Positions 7,591 to 16,647 are shown, counted from the first letter of the stretch. The stretch: DNA of 64,000 nucleotides from Bradyrhizobium guangzhouense (GCF_004114955.1 NZ_CP030053.1:6014001-6078000); one strand, 5' to 3'. A program made the numbers and translations. Notes: generated by a model from the letters alone, not told the origin.

Positions 7591-9174
7591 TCAGGCGCCG
7601 GCGAGCACGGGGCTGGCCATGGCCGGGCTCCTCACCGGAACGCGCGAGGCGGCCTCGCGCAGCCAGGCCATCAACGCGTAGCCGATGATGAAGCCGAAGG
7701 CGAAGGTCGGCAGCACGAAGGACCAGAAGAACGTCCAGCCGGAGACGGCGTCGACGACATCCATCACCGGCATCGGGCTGATCTTGTGGATGGCGAGCAG
7801 CAGCCACAGCAGCACCGTCATGCCGCCGCCGAAGACGAGGCCATCGCGCATCCGCCGCGTCTTGCGCGACCGCTTGCCCCAGATCGAGTCCTGCACCAGC
7901 AGCGCCGCCATCGCCGCGATCCCCCAGGGGAAGATCAGAACCGGCAGCTCGTGCAGGACGACGTCGAGATAGGGCCTTTGCGGAAACTGGTAGAAGTCGA
8001 ACGCCGCCTGGACGGGAAACAGGATCAGCGCACCCCAGAGGCCGATCGTCAGGATGAAGCCGACCGGCAGCCGGCCGAAAATGTTCTCGTTCGCGAACGC
8101 GTATTGCCGCTTGAAATAATAGACCAGCCAGAAGTTCACGATCAGATACAGCGGCGTCATCAGCAGCGTCCGCATCATGCCGACATATTGGTCGCCGGGC
8201 ATGTGGACGATCTTGCCTGACCCGAGCAGCCAGGCGAGGCACCAGACGAAGCCGAAGCCCGCCGCGACCGCGACGAATTTCGCAAAGCCCGGAGGCGCCG
8301 GCTCCAGCGTGAAGCCGATCGCGCCAAGCCGCTGCCGGCTGCGGGCAAAGGTCCATTCGCCGGCGAGAGCTGCGCGCGCGGCGAACAGCAGCAGATTGTT
8401 GAGCAGCGCGTCCATGTCCTTGCGCAGATCCTCCAGCATGCATCCGGCCGCGGTCTGGGCGGCGAGCTGAAGCTGGCTGACCACGGTGTGGCGGGTCGAG
8501 AGCTTGTCGAGCGCCTGCCAGTCGTCGGGCTCGACATGGCTGTCCTCCATGATCGCACCGTAGATCTCGGCGCTGCTCTTGAGCACGCGGACGGTGCGGA
8601 AGCAGAGCGCGTCATAGACCGCGAGCAGCTCCGCATAGAGATCGGAATTGCGCTCCATGAAGGCCTGATGCTCAGAGGCCCAGCGCTCCAGATGAAGCAT
8701 CAGCGCGGAAATCTTGAGGAAGCGCGACTGGATCGCGGTCGACTGCGTGGCGCGGAAATCTTCGACCTGGTAGCCGACCCTGGACAGCTTGCGCTGCAGG
8801 CTCGGCATGTCGTCCGGACCGACCTGGAAGGGAGCGGCGGCCAGCGTCTCGCGCAGCGCGAGCGCGCTGACGGGAATGCCGGCCAGCTCCTGGCAGAATT
8901 TGCGCCACGCCTTCGGCGCCACCGGAACGAGCCAGACGAACATCAGCAGCCAGACCGAAGCGAGCGGCGACAGTTTGTCGGGCAGAATGGCGTAGATCAC
9001 CAGGAACGGCGTGATGAAGACCGCGAGGCCGAACAGGAACAGCGGCCGCGTCGTGAACGAGCGCGTGCCCTTCATCGTATGGAAGCGGAACCAGTAGAAC
9101 AAGACGACCAGAAGCGGTCCGCCGAAGGACTCGAAGATCGCATTCAAGGGGTCGACGACATGAGCGAGCGGCAC
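7591..9174 (-). CDS. Multi-pass membrane protein of unknown function, downstream of CHAT gene
   Basis: 527 residues from a GTG start at 9174 with a strong AGGAG site about 6 bp upstream. Two or three hydrophobic segments lie in the first 95 residues (for example FLFGLAVFITPFLVIYAIL). A soluble, largely helical stretch of about 200 residues follows (Trp/His/Arg-rich, including LMLHLERWASEHQAFMERN). About six further membrane helices fill the C-terminal 230 residues. I recognise no family. It begins 71 bp after the CHAT-TPR gene on the same strand, so the two are probably co-transcribed and the membrane protein is a candidate partner or substrate of the protease. Confidence 0.8.
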   Translation of the reverse strand: MPLAHVVDPLNAIFESFGGPLLVVLFYWFRFHTMKGTRSFTTRPLFLFGLAVFITPFLVIYAILPDKLSPLASVWLLMFVWLVPVAPKAWRKFCQELAGIPVSALALRETLAAAPFQVGPDDMPSLQRKLSRVGYQVEDFRATQSTAIQSRFLKISALMLHLERWASEHQAFMERNSDLYAELLAVYDALCFRTVRVLKSSAEIYGAIMEDSHVEPDDWQALDKLSTRHTVVSQLQLAAQTAAGCMLEDLRKDMDALLNNLLLFAARAALAGEWTFARSRQRLGAIGFTLEPAPPGFAKFVAVAAGFGFVWCLAWLLGSGKIVHMPGDQYVGMMRTLLMTPLYLIVNFWLVYYFKRQYAFANENIFGRLPVGFILTIGLWGALILFPVQAAFDFYQFPQRPYLDVVLHELPVLIFPWGIAAMAALLVQDSIWGKRSRKTRRMRDGLVFGGGMTVLLWLLLAIHKISPMPVMDVVDAVSGWTFFWSFVLPTFAFGFIIGYALMAWLREAASRVPVRSPAMASPVLAGA

Positions 9175-9245
9175 GATGAACTCCTATTGCTAGGGTTCGC
9201 TGTTGAAAAGGCGCGCCGGACACTGCATCCGGCGATCGCATGAAA

Positions 9246-11063
9246 TCAGGCAGCCTGCGCGACCATCTTGGCCTTCTGGACCAGGAGATCGATATTGTCG
9301 GGAGCCAGCGCAATCGCGCTGTCCATATCGTTCTGGGCCTTCACCACGTCCTTGATCTGGGCATAGGCATTGGCGCGCGACACCAGATATTTCGGCTCGT
9401 TCTCGTTGGTCGCGATCGCCGTGCCGAATGCCTTGATCGCCTCCTCGACATAGCCGCGCTTGTCGTCGGTGCCGGCGGCCGTCATGCTGACGATGCCCTT
9501 GATCCAGTAGAACTCGGCGTTCTTCGGCTTGAGCTTGATCGCTTCGGTGATGTCGCTCAGCGCATTCTCGTAGAGACCGACCGTGACGTTGAAATTGGCT
9601 CTTCGCACGAAATATTCCGGCTTGGCCGGATCGAGCTTGAGCATATAGGCGAAGCTCGCCGCGGCCTTCGGGATCTGCTTCTGCTTGTGCTGGAGCGTGC
9701 CGAGATCGAAATAGACCTTTGCGAGCTGGACCGAGAGCTCGGTATCGTCGGCCAGGAGGCCGTGCAGCTCCTGTCCGCGGCGTGTCAAATCCTCCAGCGC
9801 CTCGATCGTCGTCGGGGCGATCAGCAGCGCCTCCATGAACTCGTCGCGGCGCTGTTGCAGCAGCTCCTTCGAGGGCCGCGCCGCTTCGGGCGGCGCCACC
9901 TGCGGCTGCGGCGCCTCGACGTCGAAGATCCGGCCGTCCGGCGAGCGCATGTAGAGGACCGGAATGCCCCACTCGACCCGCGACTTCTCCTGGATGAATT
10001 TGCGCGCGAGCGTCACCGCATCGTCGATGGGACGGTTGCCGGCGAGCGCGGCGTAGAATCCTTCCGACATCGAGATCGCGGCGTTGTCGGTGATCGGAAA
10101 CTGCATGGCCACCACGGCGGGCAGCCATCCGGTCTTCATCAAGCCGATCGCAGGATTGCCGAAGCGGTCGCCGACATTGATCCTGGCGCTCTCGCAGCAA
10201 TTGAGCACGATCAGGCGCAGGCTGCGCCGTGCTCCCGTCAGCATCATCGCAAGGTCGGACGCGAACTTCTTCACCGGCTTGCCGTCCTCGTCGACCATGA
10301 CGACGAAGCCGCTGGCACCCGCGCCGGGCAAGGCTTCCTCGACCCCGCCATGCCCGATGAAGTGGAAGATGTGCCACTCGCCTTCCAGCAGCTTCTTCAT
10401 CAGGTCTTTGCCGGTCCCGCCGGGGACCCACTGGAAATCCACCTTGCCTGCGTGCTGGAGCGCATCGATGCCCTTGTTGATGCGGTCGCGCTCCTTGACG
10501 ACGTTGAGCTTCGGCCATTCGCTGGTCGAGGGATCGGCGATCATGCCGAGGATGCGCAGCGGTCCCTTGACGCCCATCCGGCCGACGCCGCCCGCGGTCT
10601 CGAGATAGCGCACGATGGGACGCGTCAGGCTGACGAAGCCCGGCATGTCGTCTTCGTCGTAGAGATATTCCCAGGGCAATCCGGCAAGGTCGGCGGCCTC
10701 GATGCGCAGCTTGATCCTCAGATCCTGCGCCGCGCCCTTGCTGCGCTCATAGATCCGCTGGATCGAGGGCACGTCGGTGAAGACGCTGCGAAACACGCCG
10801 CGGCCGAAATCGCGCAGCACCTGCTCGCCGCGCGTGGTCGGGCCCTGGCGGTTCTTCTCGTCGATCTCGAGGACGGCGTTTTCCAGCTCGCCGCGCAGCT
10901 TGGCCAGCTCGCCGGGCGCGGAGAACCAGAACTTCACCAGGCTCTTCGGCGCCTCGCCCGCCGGCGACCTGACGACCCGGCCGTAATATTGCTGAGGACC
11001 GCCGCCCACGGGCAGATCGGAGCCGATCTCGAGCTCGAAATCTTCGTATTCGGCAATAGGCAT
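9246..11063 (-). CDS. CHAT domain (caspase-like) protease with C-terminal TPR repeats
   Basis: 605 residues from ATG at 11063, preceded by GAGG; an in-frame GTG at 11075 is the alternative. Residues 1-165 have no recognised motif. The CHAT domain spans about 165-400: the catalytic His is probably H238 in HIFHFIGHGG, and the catalytic Cys is C290 in LIVLNCCES, with the expected spacing. The C-terminal part (about 430-600) shows TPR-like helical pairs, such as AAASFAYMLKLDPAKPEYFV and ALSDITEAIKLKPKNAEFYW. CHAT proteases are caspase relatives. In bacteria several act in toxin or phage-defence circuits, for example the TPR-CHAT protease of type III-E CRISPR, but others have no known role. No CRISPR is nearby. 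Confidence 0.9.
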   Translation of the reverse strand: MPIAEYEDFELEIGSDLPVGGGPQQYYGRVVRSPAGEAPKSLVKFWFSAPGELAKLRGELENAVLEIDEKNRQGPTTRGEQVLRDFGRGVFRSVFTDVPSIQRIYERSKGAAQDLRIKLRIEAADLAGLPWEYLYDEDDMPGFVSLTRPIVRYLETAGGVGRMGVKGPLRILGMIADPSTSEWPKLNVVKERDRINKGIDALQHAGKVDFQWVPGGTGKDLMKKLLEGEWHIFHFIGHGGVEEALPGAGASGFVVMVDEDGKPVKKFASDLAMMLTGARRSLRLIVLNCCESARINVGDRFGNPAIGLMKTGWLPAVVAMQFPITDNAAISMSEGFYAALAGNRPIDDAVTLARKFIQEKSRVEWGIPVLYMRSPDGRIFDVEAPQPQVAPPEAARPSKELLQQRRDEFMEALLIAPTTIEALEDLTRRGQELHGLLADDTELSVQLAKVYFDLGTLQHKQKQIPKAAASFAYMLKLDPAKPEYFVRRANFNVTVGLYENALSDITEAIKLKPKNAEFYWIKGIVSMTAAGTDDKRGYVEEAIKAFGTAIATNENEPKYLVSRANAYAQIKDVVKAQNDMDSAIALAPDNIDLLVQKAKMVAQAA

Positions 11064-11338
11064 TTTGAGCCTCACTCAACAAGATTCTTGACCTGAACGA
11101 AGTATCCCTCGAATGAGCGCGGCCGATCGAAAATGCCGGGCGACCGCAAAACAATGCCTCAGACTATCACACACAACCTCGAGACGCATTTGTGAAGCAT
11201 GTCTCATGCGGCCCGGATTTTTGTGCGGCGCCTGCGCGCACGCGGCGGCGGTAGTTTCTGGGGATCGAACCTGGCGGCCCGGTGCAGCGACTAAGCGATC
11301 GTGCCAGAATTTGCGCCGCAACCGTCGGACCTCCCCTC
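11064..11338. promoter_or_regulatory. Divergent control region between CHAT gene and DUF350 operon
   Basis: 275 bp separating two divergent transcription units. A TTGACC at 11088 on the plus strand could be a -35 box, but no good -10 follows at 17 bp. I see no terminator or repeat. The arrangement means the two units may share regulation. Confidence 0.4.
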
Positions 11339-11743
11339 ATGATCCTGCAATCGCTCGCCGGCCTGCCCGCCTTCCTGGTCTATTTCTGCACCGGGCTGAT
11401 CGCGATAGTGGCATATCTGCTCGTCTACACGCGGATCACGCCGCACAACGAGTTCCAGCTGATCCGCGACAACGACCCTGCCGCGGCGATCGCGCTCGGC
11501 CTCAGCCTGCTCGGCTTCGTGGCGCCGCTGTTCAGCGCGATCGCCCATTCGGCCAACGTGCTGGACTGCCTGGTCTGGGCTTTCATCGCACTGATCGTGC
11601 AGGTCGCCGTGTTCTACATCGTCAAGATCCCGGTACCGAACCTGTCGGGACGGATCGCCGCAGGCGAGCTCGCGCCCGCCATCTGGCTCGGGCTGTCCTC
11701 GCTTGCCGCGGGCCTTTTGAATGCCGCCTGCATGATCTACTGA
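11339..11743 (+). CDS. DUF350 (YjfL/UPF0719-type) small membrane protein
   Basis: 134 residues from ATG at 11339. There are four hydrophobic helices: AGLPAFLVYFCTGLIAIVAY, AIALGLSLLGFVAPLFSAI, VWAFIALIVQVAVFYIV and a C-terminal IWLGLSSLAAGLLNAACM. The acidic-polar motif TPHNEFQLIRDN between helices 1 and 2 is characteristic of DUF350. In enterobacteria the homologue YjfL is encoded with a DUF1190 protein (YjfM) and a glutathionylspermidine-synthase-like protein (YjfC). The same order follows here, which supports the assignment. Function is unknown. Confidence 0.85.
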   Translation: MILQSLAGLPAFLVYFCTGLIAIVAYLLVYTRITPHNEFQLIRDNDPAAAIALGLSLLGFVAPLFSAIAHSANVLDCLVWAFIALIVQVAVFYIVKIPVPNLSGRIAAGELAPAIWLGLSSLAAGLLNAACMIY

Positions 11744-11760
11744 CATGGTAGCGAACTGAC

Positions 11761-12168
11761 ATGGTCAACAAGCCTCCCAATCAGGAGTTCGGCAAACGCC
11801 GGCCGCGCCTGCCGGCGGACCTGCCGCTACCACCGCGGGAGCCGGTGAAGCGCTCGGGGCATGTCGCACTGCTGGTGATGGGAACGATCGCGGTCGGCAC
11901 CACAGCCTTCATGCTGACGCCGCGGCGAAACTGCGACCCCACACCTCCCGGGGCGTCAGTCCCCGGGGCGGCGCCAGTGCAGACCAGCACCAACTGCAGT
12001 AGCAGCTCATCTGGCGGCAGCGGTTCGCACTGGTCGTCGCGATCGAGCTTCTATAGCAGCGACTCCTCAACCCATTCCTCGTCGGGAGGCTCGTCCGATG
12101 GAGGCTCAGCCGGCGTCACGCGCGGCGGCTTCGGCTCGTTCGCGCATGCCTTCTCGGGCGGCAGCTGA
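11761..12168 (+). CDS. Small Ser-rich membrane-anchored protein in the DUF1190 (YjfM/YgiB) position
   Basis: 135 residues. A basic, proline-rich N-terminus is followed by one transmembrane helix (GHVALLVMGTIAVGTTAFML), two spaced cysteines (RNCDP and STNCSS) and a tail made almost only of Ser, Gly and short aromatic islands. The tail ends GGFGSFAHAFSGGS. It sits 17 bp after the DUF350 gene and 3 bp before the ATP-grasp gene, where YjfM/YgiB (DUF1190) proteins are found in other bacteria. The shared features (one TM, Ser-rich tail, GFG ending) fit that family, but the body of the domain is much reduced. Assignment rests partly on context. Confidence 0.65.
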   Translation: MVNKPPNQEFGKRRPRLPADLPLPPREPVKRSGHVALLVMGTIAVGTTAFMLTPRRNCDPTPPGASVPGAAPVQTSTNCSSSSSGGSGSHWSSRSSFYSSDSSTHSSSGGSSDGGSAGVTRGGFGSFAHAFSGGS

Positions 12169-12171
12169 CTC

Positions 12172-13332
12172 ATGCAGCGCATCCTTTGTCCCGAGCGCGA
12201 CGATTGGCAGCAGACCGCCGAACAATGCGGTTTCGCCTTCCACACCATCGACGGCGAGCGCTATTGGGACGAACACGCCTATTACGCCTTCACGCTCGAC
12301 GAGATCGAACGCGCCATCGAGACGCCGACCGGCGAGATCGATGCGATGTGCCTCGAGCTTGCCGGCCGTGTGATCGGCGACGAGCAGCACCTGCGGCGTC
12401 TCAAGATTCCGGAAGCGTTTTGGGACGTCATCGCCGAGAGCTGGGAACGCGACGACCGCAGCCTCTACGGCCGGCTCGATCTCAGGTTTGACGGCGCAAC
12501 GCCCGCCAAGCTGCTCGAGTATAATGCGGACACGCCGACCTCGATCTTCGAAGCCGCGGTGTTTCAATGGACCTGGCTCGAGCAGGCGATCGAGCGGCGT
12601 ATCATCCCCGCGCGCGCCGACCAGTTCAACTCGATCCACGAGCGGCTGATCGCAGCGTGGAAGGACATTGCCGCGAACAGGCATGTGCACCTCACCGGCA
12701 CCACGGGCAACGAGGAAGACGCCGGCACGCTCGCTTATCTCGAAGACACCGCGCGCCAGGCGGGCCTCTCCACGACGCTGCTGGACATCCAAGATATCGG
12801 CTGGCGCGACGAGGGCGGCGGCTTCGTCGACCTCGATAACGGCGACATGGAGCTGGTCTTCAAGCTCTATCCCTGGGAGTGGATGTTCCACGACGCGTTC
12901 GGGGCGAAGCTCAGGGGCGCGCCGACGCGCTGGATCGAGCCGCCATGGAAGGCAGTGCTCTCCAACAAGGGCATCCTGCCACTGCTCTGGGCGATGTTTC
13001 CGAACCACCCCAATCTGCTGCCGGCGTTCTTCGAGGATGACCCACGCGCTGCCGAGCTCGGCAACTCCTATGTCCGCAAGCCGCTGCTGTCGCGCGAAGG
13101 CGCCAATGTCACGCTGGTATCCGGCGGAATGTCACTTGACGAGCATGAAGGTCCCTACGGCGCCGAAGGCTTTGTGCGCCAGGCGCTGTCGCCGCTGCCC
13201 AATTTTTCCGGCGTCTATCCCGTGGTCGGGAGCTGGCTGGTGGACCACGAGCCGTGCGGGCTTTCGATCCGCGAGGACGAGAGCCCGATCACGGGCAACA
13301 GCTCGCGGTTTCTGCCGCATGCGATTTTGTGA
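12172..13332 (+). CDS. Glutathionylspermidine synthase-like ATP-grasp protein (YgiC/YjfC family)
   Basis: 386 residues, the usual size for the stand-alone ATP-grasp ligase domain without the amidase half of E. coli Gsp. Diagnostic segments are YWDEHAYYAFTLDEIE, RLDLRFDGATPAKLLEYNAD with TPTSIFEA, the acidic cluster ELVFKLYPWEWM, and KPLLSREGANVTLV followed by a GPYGAEGFVRQ nucleotide-loop region. Family members are predicted to form an amide bond using ATP, but the substrates of YgiC/YjfC are unknown, and the protein lacks the amidase needed for glutathionylspermidine turnover. It is the last gene of the DUF350 operon. Confidence 0.9.
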   Translation: MQRILCPERDDWQQTAEQCGFAFHTIDGERYWDEHAYYAFTLDEIERAIETPTGEIDAMCLELAGRVIGDEQHLRRLKIPEAFWDVIAESWERDDRSLYGRLDLRFDGATPAKLLEYNADTPTSIFEAAVFQWTWLEQAIERRIIPARADQFNSIHERLIAAWKDIAANRHVHLTGTTGNEEDAGTLAYLEDTARQAGLSTTLLDIQDIGWRDEGGGFVDLDNGDMELVFKLYPWEWMFHDAFGAKLRGAPTRWIEPPWKAVLSNKGILPLLWAMFPNHPNLLPAFFEDDPRAAELGNSYVRKPLLSREGANVTLVSGGMSLDEHEGPYGAEGFVRQALSPLPNFSGVYPVVGSWLVDHEPCGLSIREDESPITGNSSRFLPHAIL

Positions 13333-13344
13333 GGCTTGCTGTTC

Positions 13345-13498
13345 TTCCCTTCTCCCCTTGTGGGAGAAGGTGGCGCGAAGCGCCGGATGAGGGGTTCTCT
13401 CCACCTGCAAAACCGTTCGTGGGGATGGAGACCTCTCACCCGGCTTCGCTCTCGCGAAGCCCCCCTCGCCCACAAAGGGCCCTCAAGGGGAGAGGGCA
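13345..13498. repeat. Intergenic palindromic repeat, family C, copy 2
   Basis: The left arm begins TTCCCTTCTCCCCTTGTGGG and continues GGTGGCGCGAAGCGCCGGAT. The right arm contains ACCCGGCTTCGCTCTCGCGA and ends AAGGGGAGAGGGCAG. It separates the convergent ATP-grasp and cheR genes and may act as a bidirectional terminator. Confidence 0.8.
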
Positions 13499-13508
13499 GG
13501 GAAGCACC

Positions 13509-14381
13509 TCACCGCGCCGCGGCGACCTTCAGTGGCTGCGGCATCAAGCCGCCCATCGCCCGGCCGGAGCGCGCGGGATTGAGCTGGTAGAGGCCACGAC
13601 GGTCGGACACGGGGCGGAACGCGTCGGTGATGCCGACGACGGATTCGGCGGCACCTAGCAGCAGCGCGCCGTCGGATTCCAGGCCCTTGGCCATGCGCTC
13701 GAAGATCATCGCCTTGGTGTCCTGGTCGAAATAGATCAGCACGTTGCGGCAGAAAATCACGTCGAACGTGCCGAGATGAGAGAAGTCCTGCAACAGGTTG
13801 AGCTGGCGGAACTGGACCATCGCACGGACATCGGCATTGAGCTGCCAGACGTCGCTCGCTTGCGTGAAGTATTTCATCAGCAGCTGGATCGGCAAGCCGC
13901 GCTGCACCTCGAACTGGCTGTAGACGCCGGCCTTGCACTTCTCCAGCACTTCCTGCGAGAGGTCGGTCGCGACGATCTCGACGCGCCAGCCAGCCAGCGC
14001 AGCACCCATCTCCTTCAGGCACATCGCGATCGAATAGGGTTCCTGCCCCGTCGAGGAGGCCGCCGACCAGATCCGCAGCGACCTGCGCGCGGCGCGAGCC
14101 TGGATCAGGCCGGGCACGATGCTGTCGCGCAGATGATCGAACGGGATCTTGTCGCGGAAGAAGAACGTCTCGTTGGTGGTCATGGCCTCGACCACATCGG
14201 TCGCAAGACGGCCATCGCCGTTCCTGATCTTCAGAACCAGATCGGGAATGCCGGGAAGGCTCGCCTTGCGGGCCAGCGGCAGCAAGCGGCTCTCGACCAG
14301 ATATTGCTTGTCGGACGAGAGATCGAGACCGGAACGTTCCTTCAGGAACTTGCGCAGATAGTCGTAGTCCGCGGGCGTCAC
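13509..14381 (-). CDS. cheR: Chemotaxis protein-glutamate O-methyltransferase CheR
   Basis: 290 residues. The N-terminal helical domain begins [20 protein letters not shown]. The SAM-binding methyltransferase domain has the family signatures [35 protein letters not shown] and [12 protein letters not shown]. It methylates glutamates on chemoreceptors for adaptation, opposed by CheB. The start is GTG at 14381 and overlaps the cheB stop codon (GTGA), so the two are translationally coupled. It is the last gene of the cheAWYBR run. Confidence 0.97.
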   Translation of the reverse strand: MTPADYDYLRKFLKERSGLDLSSDKQYLVESRLLPLARKASLPGIPDLVLKIRNGDGRLATDVVEAMTTNETFFFRDKIPFDHLRDSIVPGLIQARAARRSLRIWSAASSTGQEPYSIAMCLKEMGAALAGWRVEIVATDLSQEVLEKCKAGVYSQFEVQRGLPIQLLMKYFTQASDVWQLNADVRAMVQFRQLNLLQDFSHLGTFDVIFCRNVLIYFDQDTKAMIFERMAKGLESDGALLLGAAESVVGITDAFRPVSDRRGLYQLNPARSGRAMGGLMPQPLKVAAAR

Positions 14382-15580
14382 GAGCGGTCTCCCGCGAACA
14401 GGCGGTTGACCTTGGCACCGATCTGGTTGAGCGGCAGGATCGCCGCGCAGATGCCGGCATGGGCAGCCGCACCTGGCATGCCCCAGACCACGCTCGAGGC
14501 TTCGTCCTGCGCGATCACGCTGCCACCGGCTGCGACGATGTCCTTACCGCCGCGCATGCCGTCCGAGCCCATGCCCGTCAGGATCACGGAGAGGATGTTG
14601 CCGTGCCAGATGTCGATGGCGGAGGTGAAGAGCGGATCGACCGCGGGTTTGCAGAAATTGACGGCGGGACCATCGTCGAGCGCGATCGCGGCCTCAGCGC
14701 CGCTGCGCGCGACGCGCATGTGCTTGCCGCCCGGAGCGAGATAGATGCGACCCGGCTTGACCGGCTCGCCATCGACAGCCTCGGCTGCCGGCTTGCGGCT
14801 CGAACGCGCCAGATGCTCGGCGAGAATGGTGGTGAAGGTCGGCGGCATGTGCTGGGTGATCAGCACCGGGAAGCGGTCGATGACGGGGCCGAGCTCGGTG
14901 ACGAGCGCCATCAGCGCCTGCGGGCCACCGGTCGAGGAGCCGATCAGCAGCACCTTCGGCGCCTGGGTCGAGAACGGACGCGTGGAGAGCGGACCCGACG
15001 ACGGGGCATGCGGAGCCGGAGCAAGCGCGGGCGCGGCAGGCCGCGCAACAACCGGTGCACGCGCGAGCGGTGCGGCAGGGCTCGCGGGCGCGAGCGGCGG
15101 GCTCGCCACCGCCGGCTTGCGGCGCAGCCGTGCTCCGAGATGACGGATCTTCTGGATCAGGTCGTGATGGAAGATATCAGCGGCCGACGTCTCGCGCGTC
15201 GATTCCGGTTTGGGAATGTAGTCGGCCGCGCCGAGCGACAGCGCCTTGAAGCTGATCTCCGCATTGCGGCGGGTCAACGTCGAAGCCATGATGATGACGA
15301 GATCGCGCTTCTTCGCCAGCAGTTGCGGCAACGCCGAGATGCCGTCGAGCTCGGGCATTTCGATATCGAGCACCGCGACGTCGGGATTGATGCGTTCGAG
15401 CTGGTTGACCGCCTCGAGCCCGGTGCGCAGCGACGCCGCGACCTCCATGTCGTGCTCGGCTCCGATCCAGCGCGAGATCAGACCGCGTATGACGACGGAG
15501 TCGTCGACGACCATCACCCGCAGCGGCCCGGCCTCACGCGACGGGCTCATGGTCGAATTACCTGCGAACGCAACACTCAT
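14378..15580 (-). CDS. cheB: Chemotaxis response regulator / protein-glutamate methylesterase CheB
   Basis: 400 residues. The N-terminal receiver domain has [16 protein letters not shown] and the phosphoacceptor Asp in [19 protein letters not shown] long Ala/Pro-rich linker (about 150-200) follows, then the methylesterase domain with the catalytic Ser in [13 protein letters not shown], His in [10 protein letters not shown] and Asp in [12 protein letters not shown]. It removes receptor methyl groups when phosphorylated by CheA. It overlaps cheR by 4 bp and lies 74 bp after cheY. Confidence 0.97.
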   Translation of the reverse strand: MSVAFAGNSTMSPSREAGPLRVMVVDDSVVIRGLISRWIGAEHDMEVAASLRTGLEAVNQLERINPDVAVLDIEMPELDGISALPQLLAKKRDLVIIMASTLTRRNAEISFKALSLGAADYIPKPESTRETSAADIFHHDLIQKIRHLGARLRRKPAVASPPLAPASPAAPLARAPVVARPAAPALAPAPHAPSSGPLSTRPFSTQAPKVLLIGSSTGGPQALMALVTELGPVIDRFPVLITQHMPPTFTTILAEHLARSSRKPAAEAVDGEPVKPGRIYLAPGGKHMRVARSGAEAAIALDDGPAVNFCKPAVDPLFTSAIDIWHGNILSVILTGMGSDGMRGGKDIVAAGGSVIAQDEASSVVWGMPGAAAHAGICAAILPLNQIGAKVNRLFAGDRS

Positions 15581-15654
15581 TACTCACCAACTCAGACTGA
15601 AACGGTTTAGTTGAAGACAAACGCCGAAGGAGCCGTCCAGCCTCCGGTGTTCGC

Positions 15655-16020
15655 TCAGATCAAGCCGACTTCCTGGAACTTCGCTGTCACGATGTCCTTG
15701 TCGAACGGCTTCATGATGTATTCGTTGGCGCCGGCATGCAGCGCGCGCGCGATGTGCGCGACGTCGTTCTCGGTGGTGCAGAACACCACCTTCGGCTGGT
15801 CGCCGCCGGGCATGCGGCGCAGATGGCCGAGGAATTCGTAGCCGTCCATGACAGGCATGTTCCAGTCGAGCAGCACAGCGTCGGGCAGTCCGCGCTTGCA
15901 GGCCTCCAGGGCCTTCTCACCGTCCTCGGCTTCGAGAATCTGGAAGTCGAGGCCTTCCAGGATCCGGCGCGCAACCTTGCGGATGACGCTGGAATCATCA
16001 ACGACGAGACAAGTTCGCAT
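15655..16020 (-). CDS. cheY: Chemotaxis response regulator CheY
   Basis: A 121-residue stand-alone receiver. The acidic pair is in MRTCLVVDDSSVIRKVAR, the phosphoacceptor Asp in DAVLLDWNMPVMDGYEFL, and the conserved Thr and Lys in VVFCTTENDVAHI and NEYIMKPFDKDI. It carries the signal from CheA to the flagellar switch. It lies between cheW and cheB in the same orientation. No CheZ phosphatase is present, as expected for an alphaproteobacterium. Confidence 0.95.
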   Translation of the reverse strand: MRTCLVVDDSSVIRKVARRILEGLDFQILEAEDGEKALEACKRGLPDAVLLDWNMPVMDGYEFLGHLRRMPGGDQPKVVFCTTENDVAHIARALHAGANEYIMKPFDKDIVTAKFQEVGLI

Positions 16021-16092
16021 GTGAACCTCTGCTTCCTATCCCCTGTGCGGGGTACTTCCAATTACAGATACGTCGGCCGGTGCGCCGGCGTA

Positions 16093-16566
16093 TCAGGCCG
16101 CCATCATCTCGGGCGCGAGCTCAAGGACGCGATCGACGTCGAGGACGACCATGAGCTGGCCGTCGAGACGGTGGACGCCACCGGCGAGCTTGGCCATGCG
16201 GGGGTCGAGGTTGACGGGGTTCTCTTCCTTGCTGTCCTCGGGCAGGCGCAGCACCTCGCCGATCTGGTCGATCAGCAGGCCATAGGATTCGCCGCGCAGA
16301 TCGACGCCGACGGCCATGGGGGTCTTGCCGTCCTCGTCCCGGGGCAGGCCGAGACGGGCGCGCATGTCGACCACGGTGACGATGCGGCCGCGCAGGTTCA
16401 GGACGCCCGAGATCTCGCGCGAGGACAAGGGAACGCGGGTGACGCGCTCGGGCATGAACACGTCCTGGACGCGGGAGATCGGCAGGCCGAACAGCTGGCC
16501 GCCGATCATCGCGGTGACGTATTCGACCATGGCGCCTTCGCCGATCTGGGTCTTCTGCTTGCTCAT
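16093..16566 (-). CDS. cheW: Chemotaxis coupling protein CheW
   Basis: 157 residues made of a single CheW SH3-like domain: EYVTAMIGGQLFGLPISRVQ, VLNLRGRIVTVVDMRARLGL and YGLLIDQIGEVLRLPE are the characteristic strands. It bridges chemoreceptors and CheA in the signalling array. It lies between cheA and cheY on the same strand. A dispersed palindrome sits in the short gap to cheA. Confidence 0.95.
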   Translation of the reverse strand: MSKQKTQIGEGAMVEYVTAMIGGQLFGLPISRVQDVFMPERVTRVPLSSREISGVLNLRGRIVTVVDMRARLGLPRDEDGKTPMAVGVDLRGESYGLLIDQIGEVLRLPEDSKEENPVNLDPRMAKLAGGVHRLDGQLMVVLDVDRVLELAPEMMAA

Positions 16567-16598
16567 CTCGATATCTCCTGATCCAGGTCCTTGTTTTT

Positions 16599-16645
16599 GA
16601 GCATGATCTGATCGGAAAACCGCTTCACACTTTTCCGGATCATGC
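16599..16645. repeat. Intergenic palindrome, family F, between cheA and cheW
   Basis: GAGCATGATCTGATCGGAAA, then ACCGCTTCACAC, then TTTTCCGGATCATGC: GCATGATC and GGAAAA pair with TTTTCC and GATCATGC. To my recollection this is an abundant small palindrome in Bradyrhizobium and Rhodopseudomonas genomes. Here it lies inside an operon, in the 81-bp gap between cheA and cheW. Confidence 0.75.
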
Positions 16646-16647
16646 CC

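Noticed and set aside
9246..11063. CHAT-TPR protein as the type III-E CRISPR-associated protease
   Set aside because: No CRISPR array, Cas7-like or gRAMP gene is present in the window, so only the general CHAT-TPR architecture is shared.
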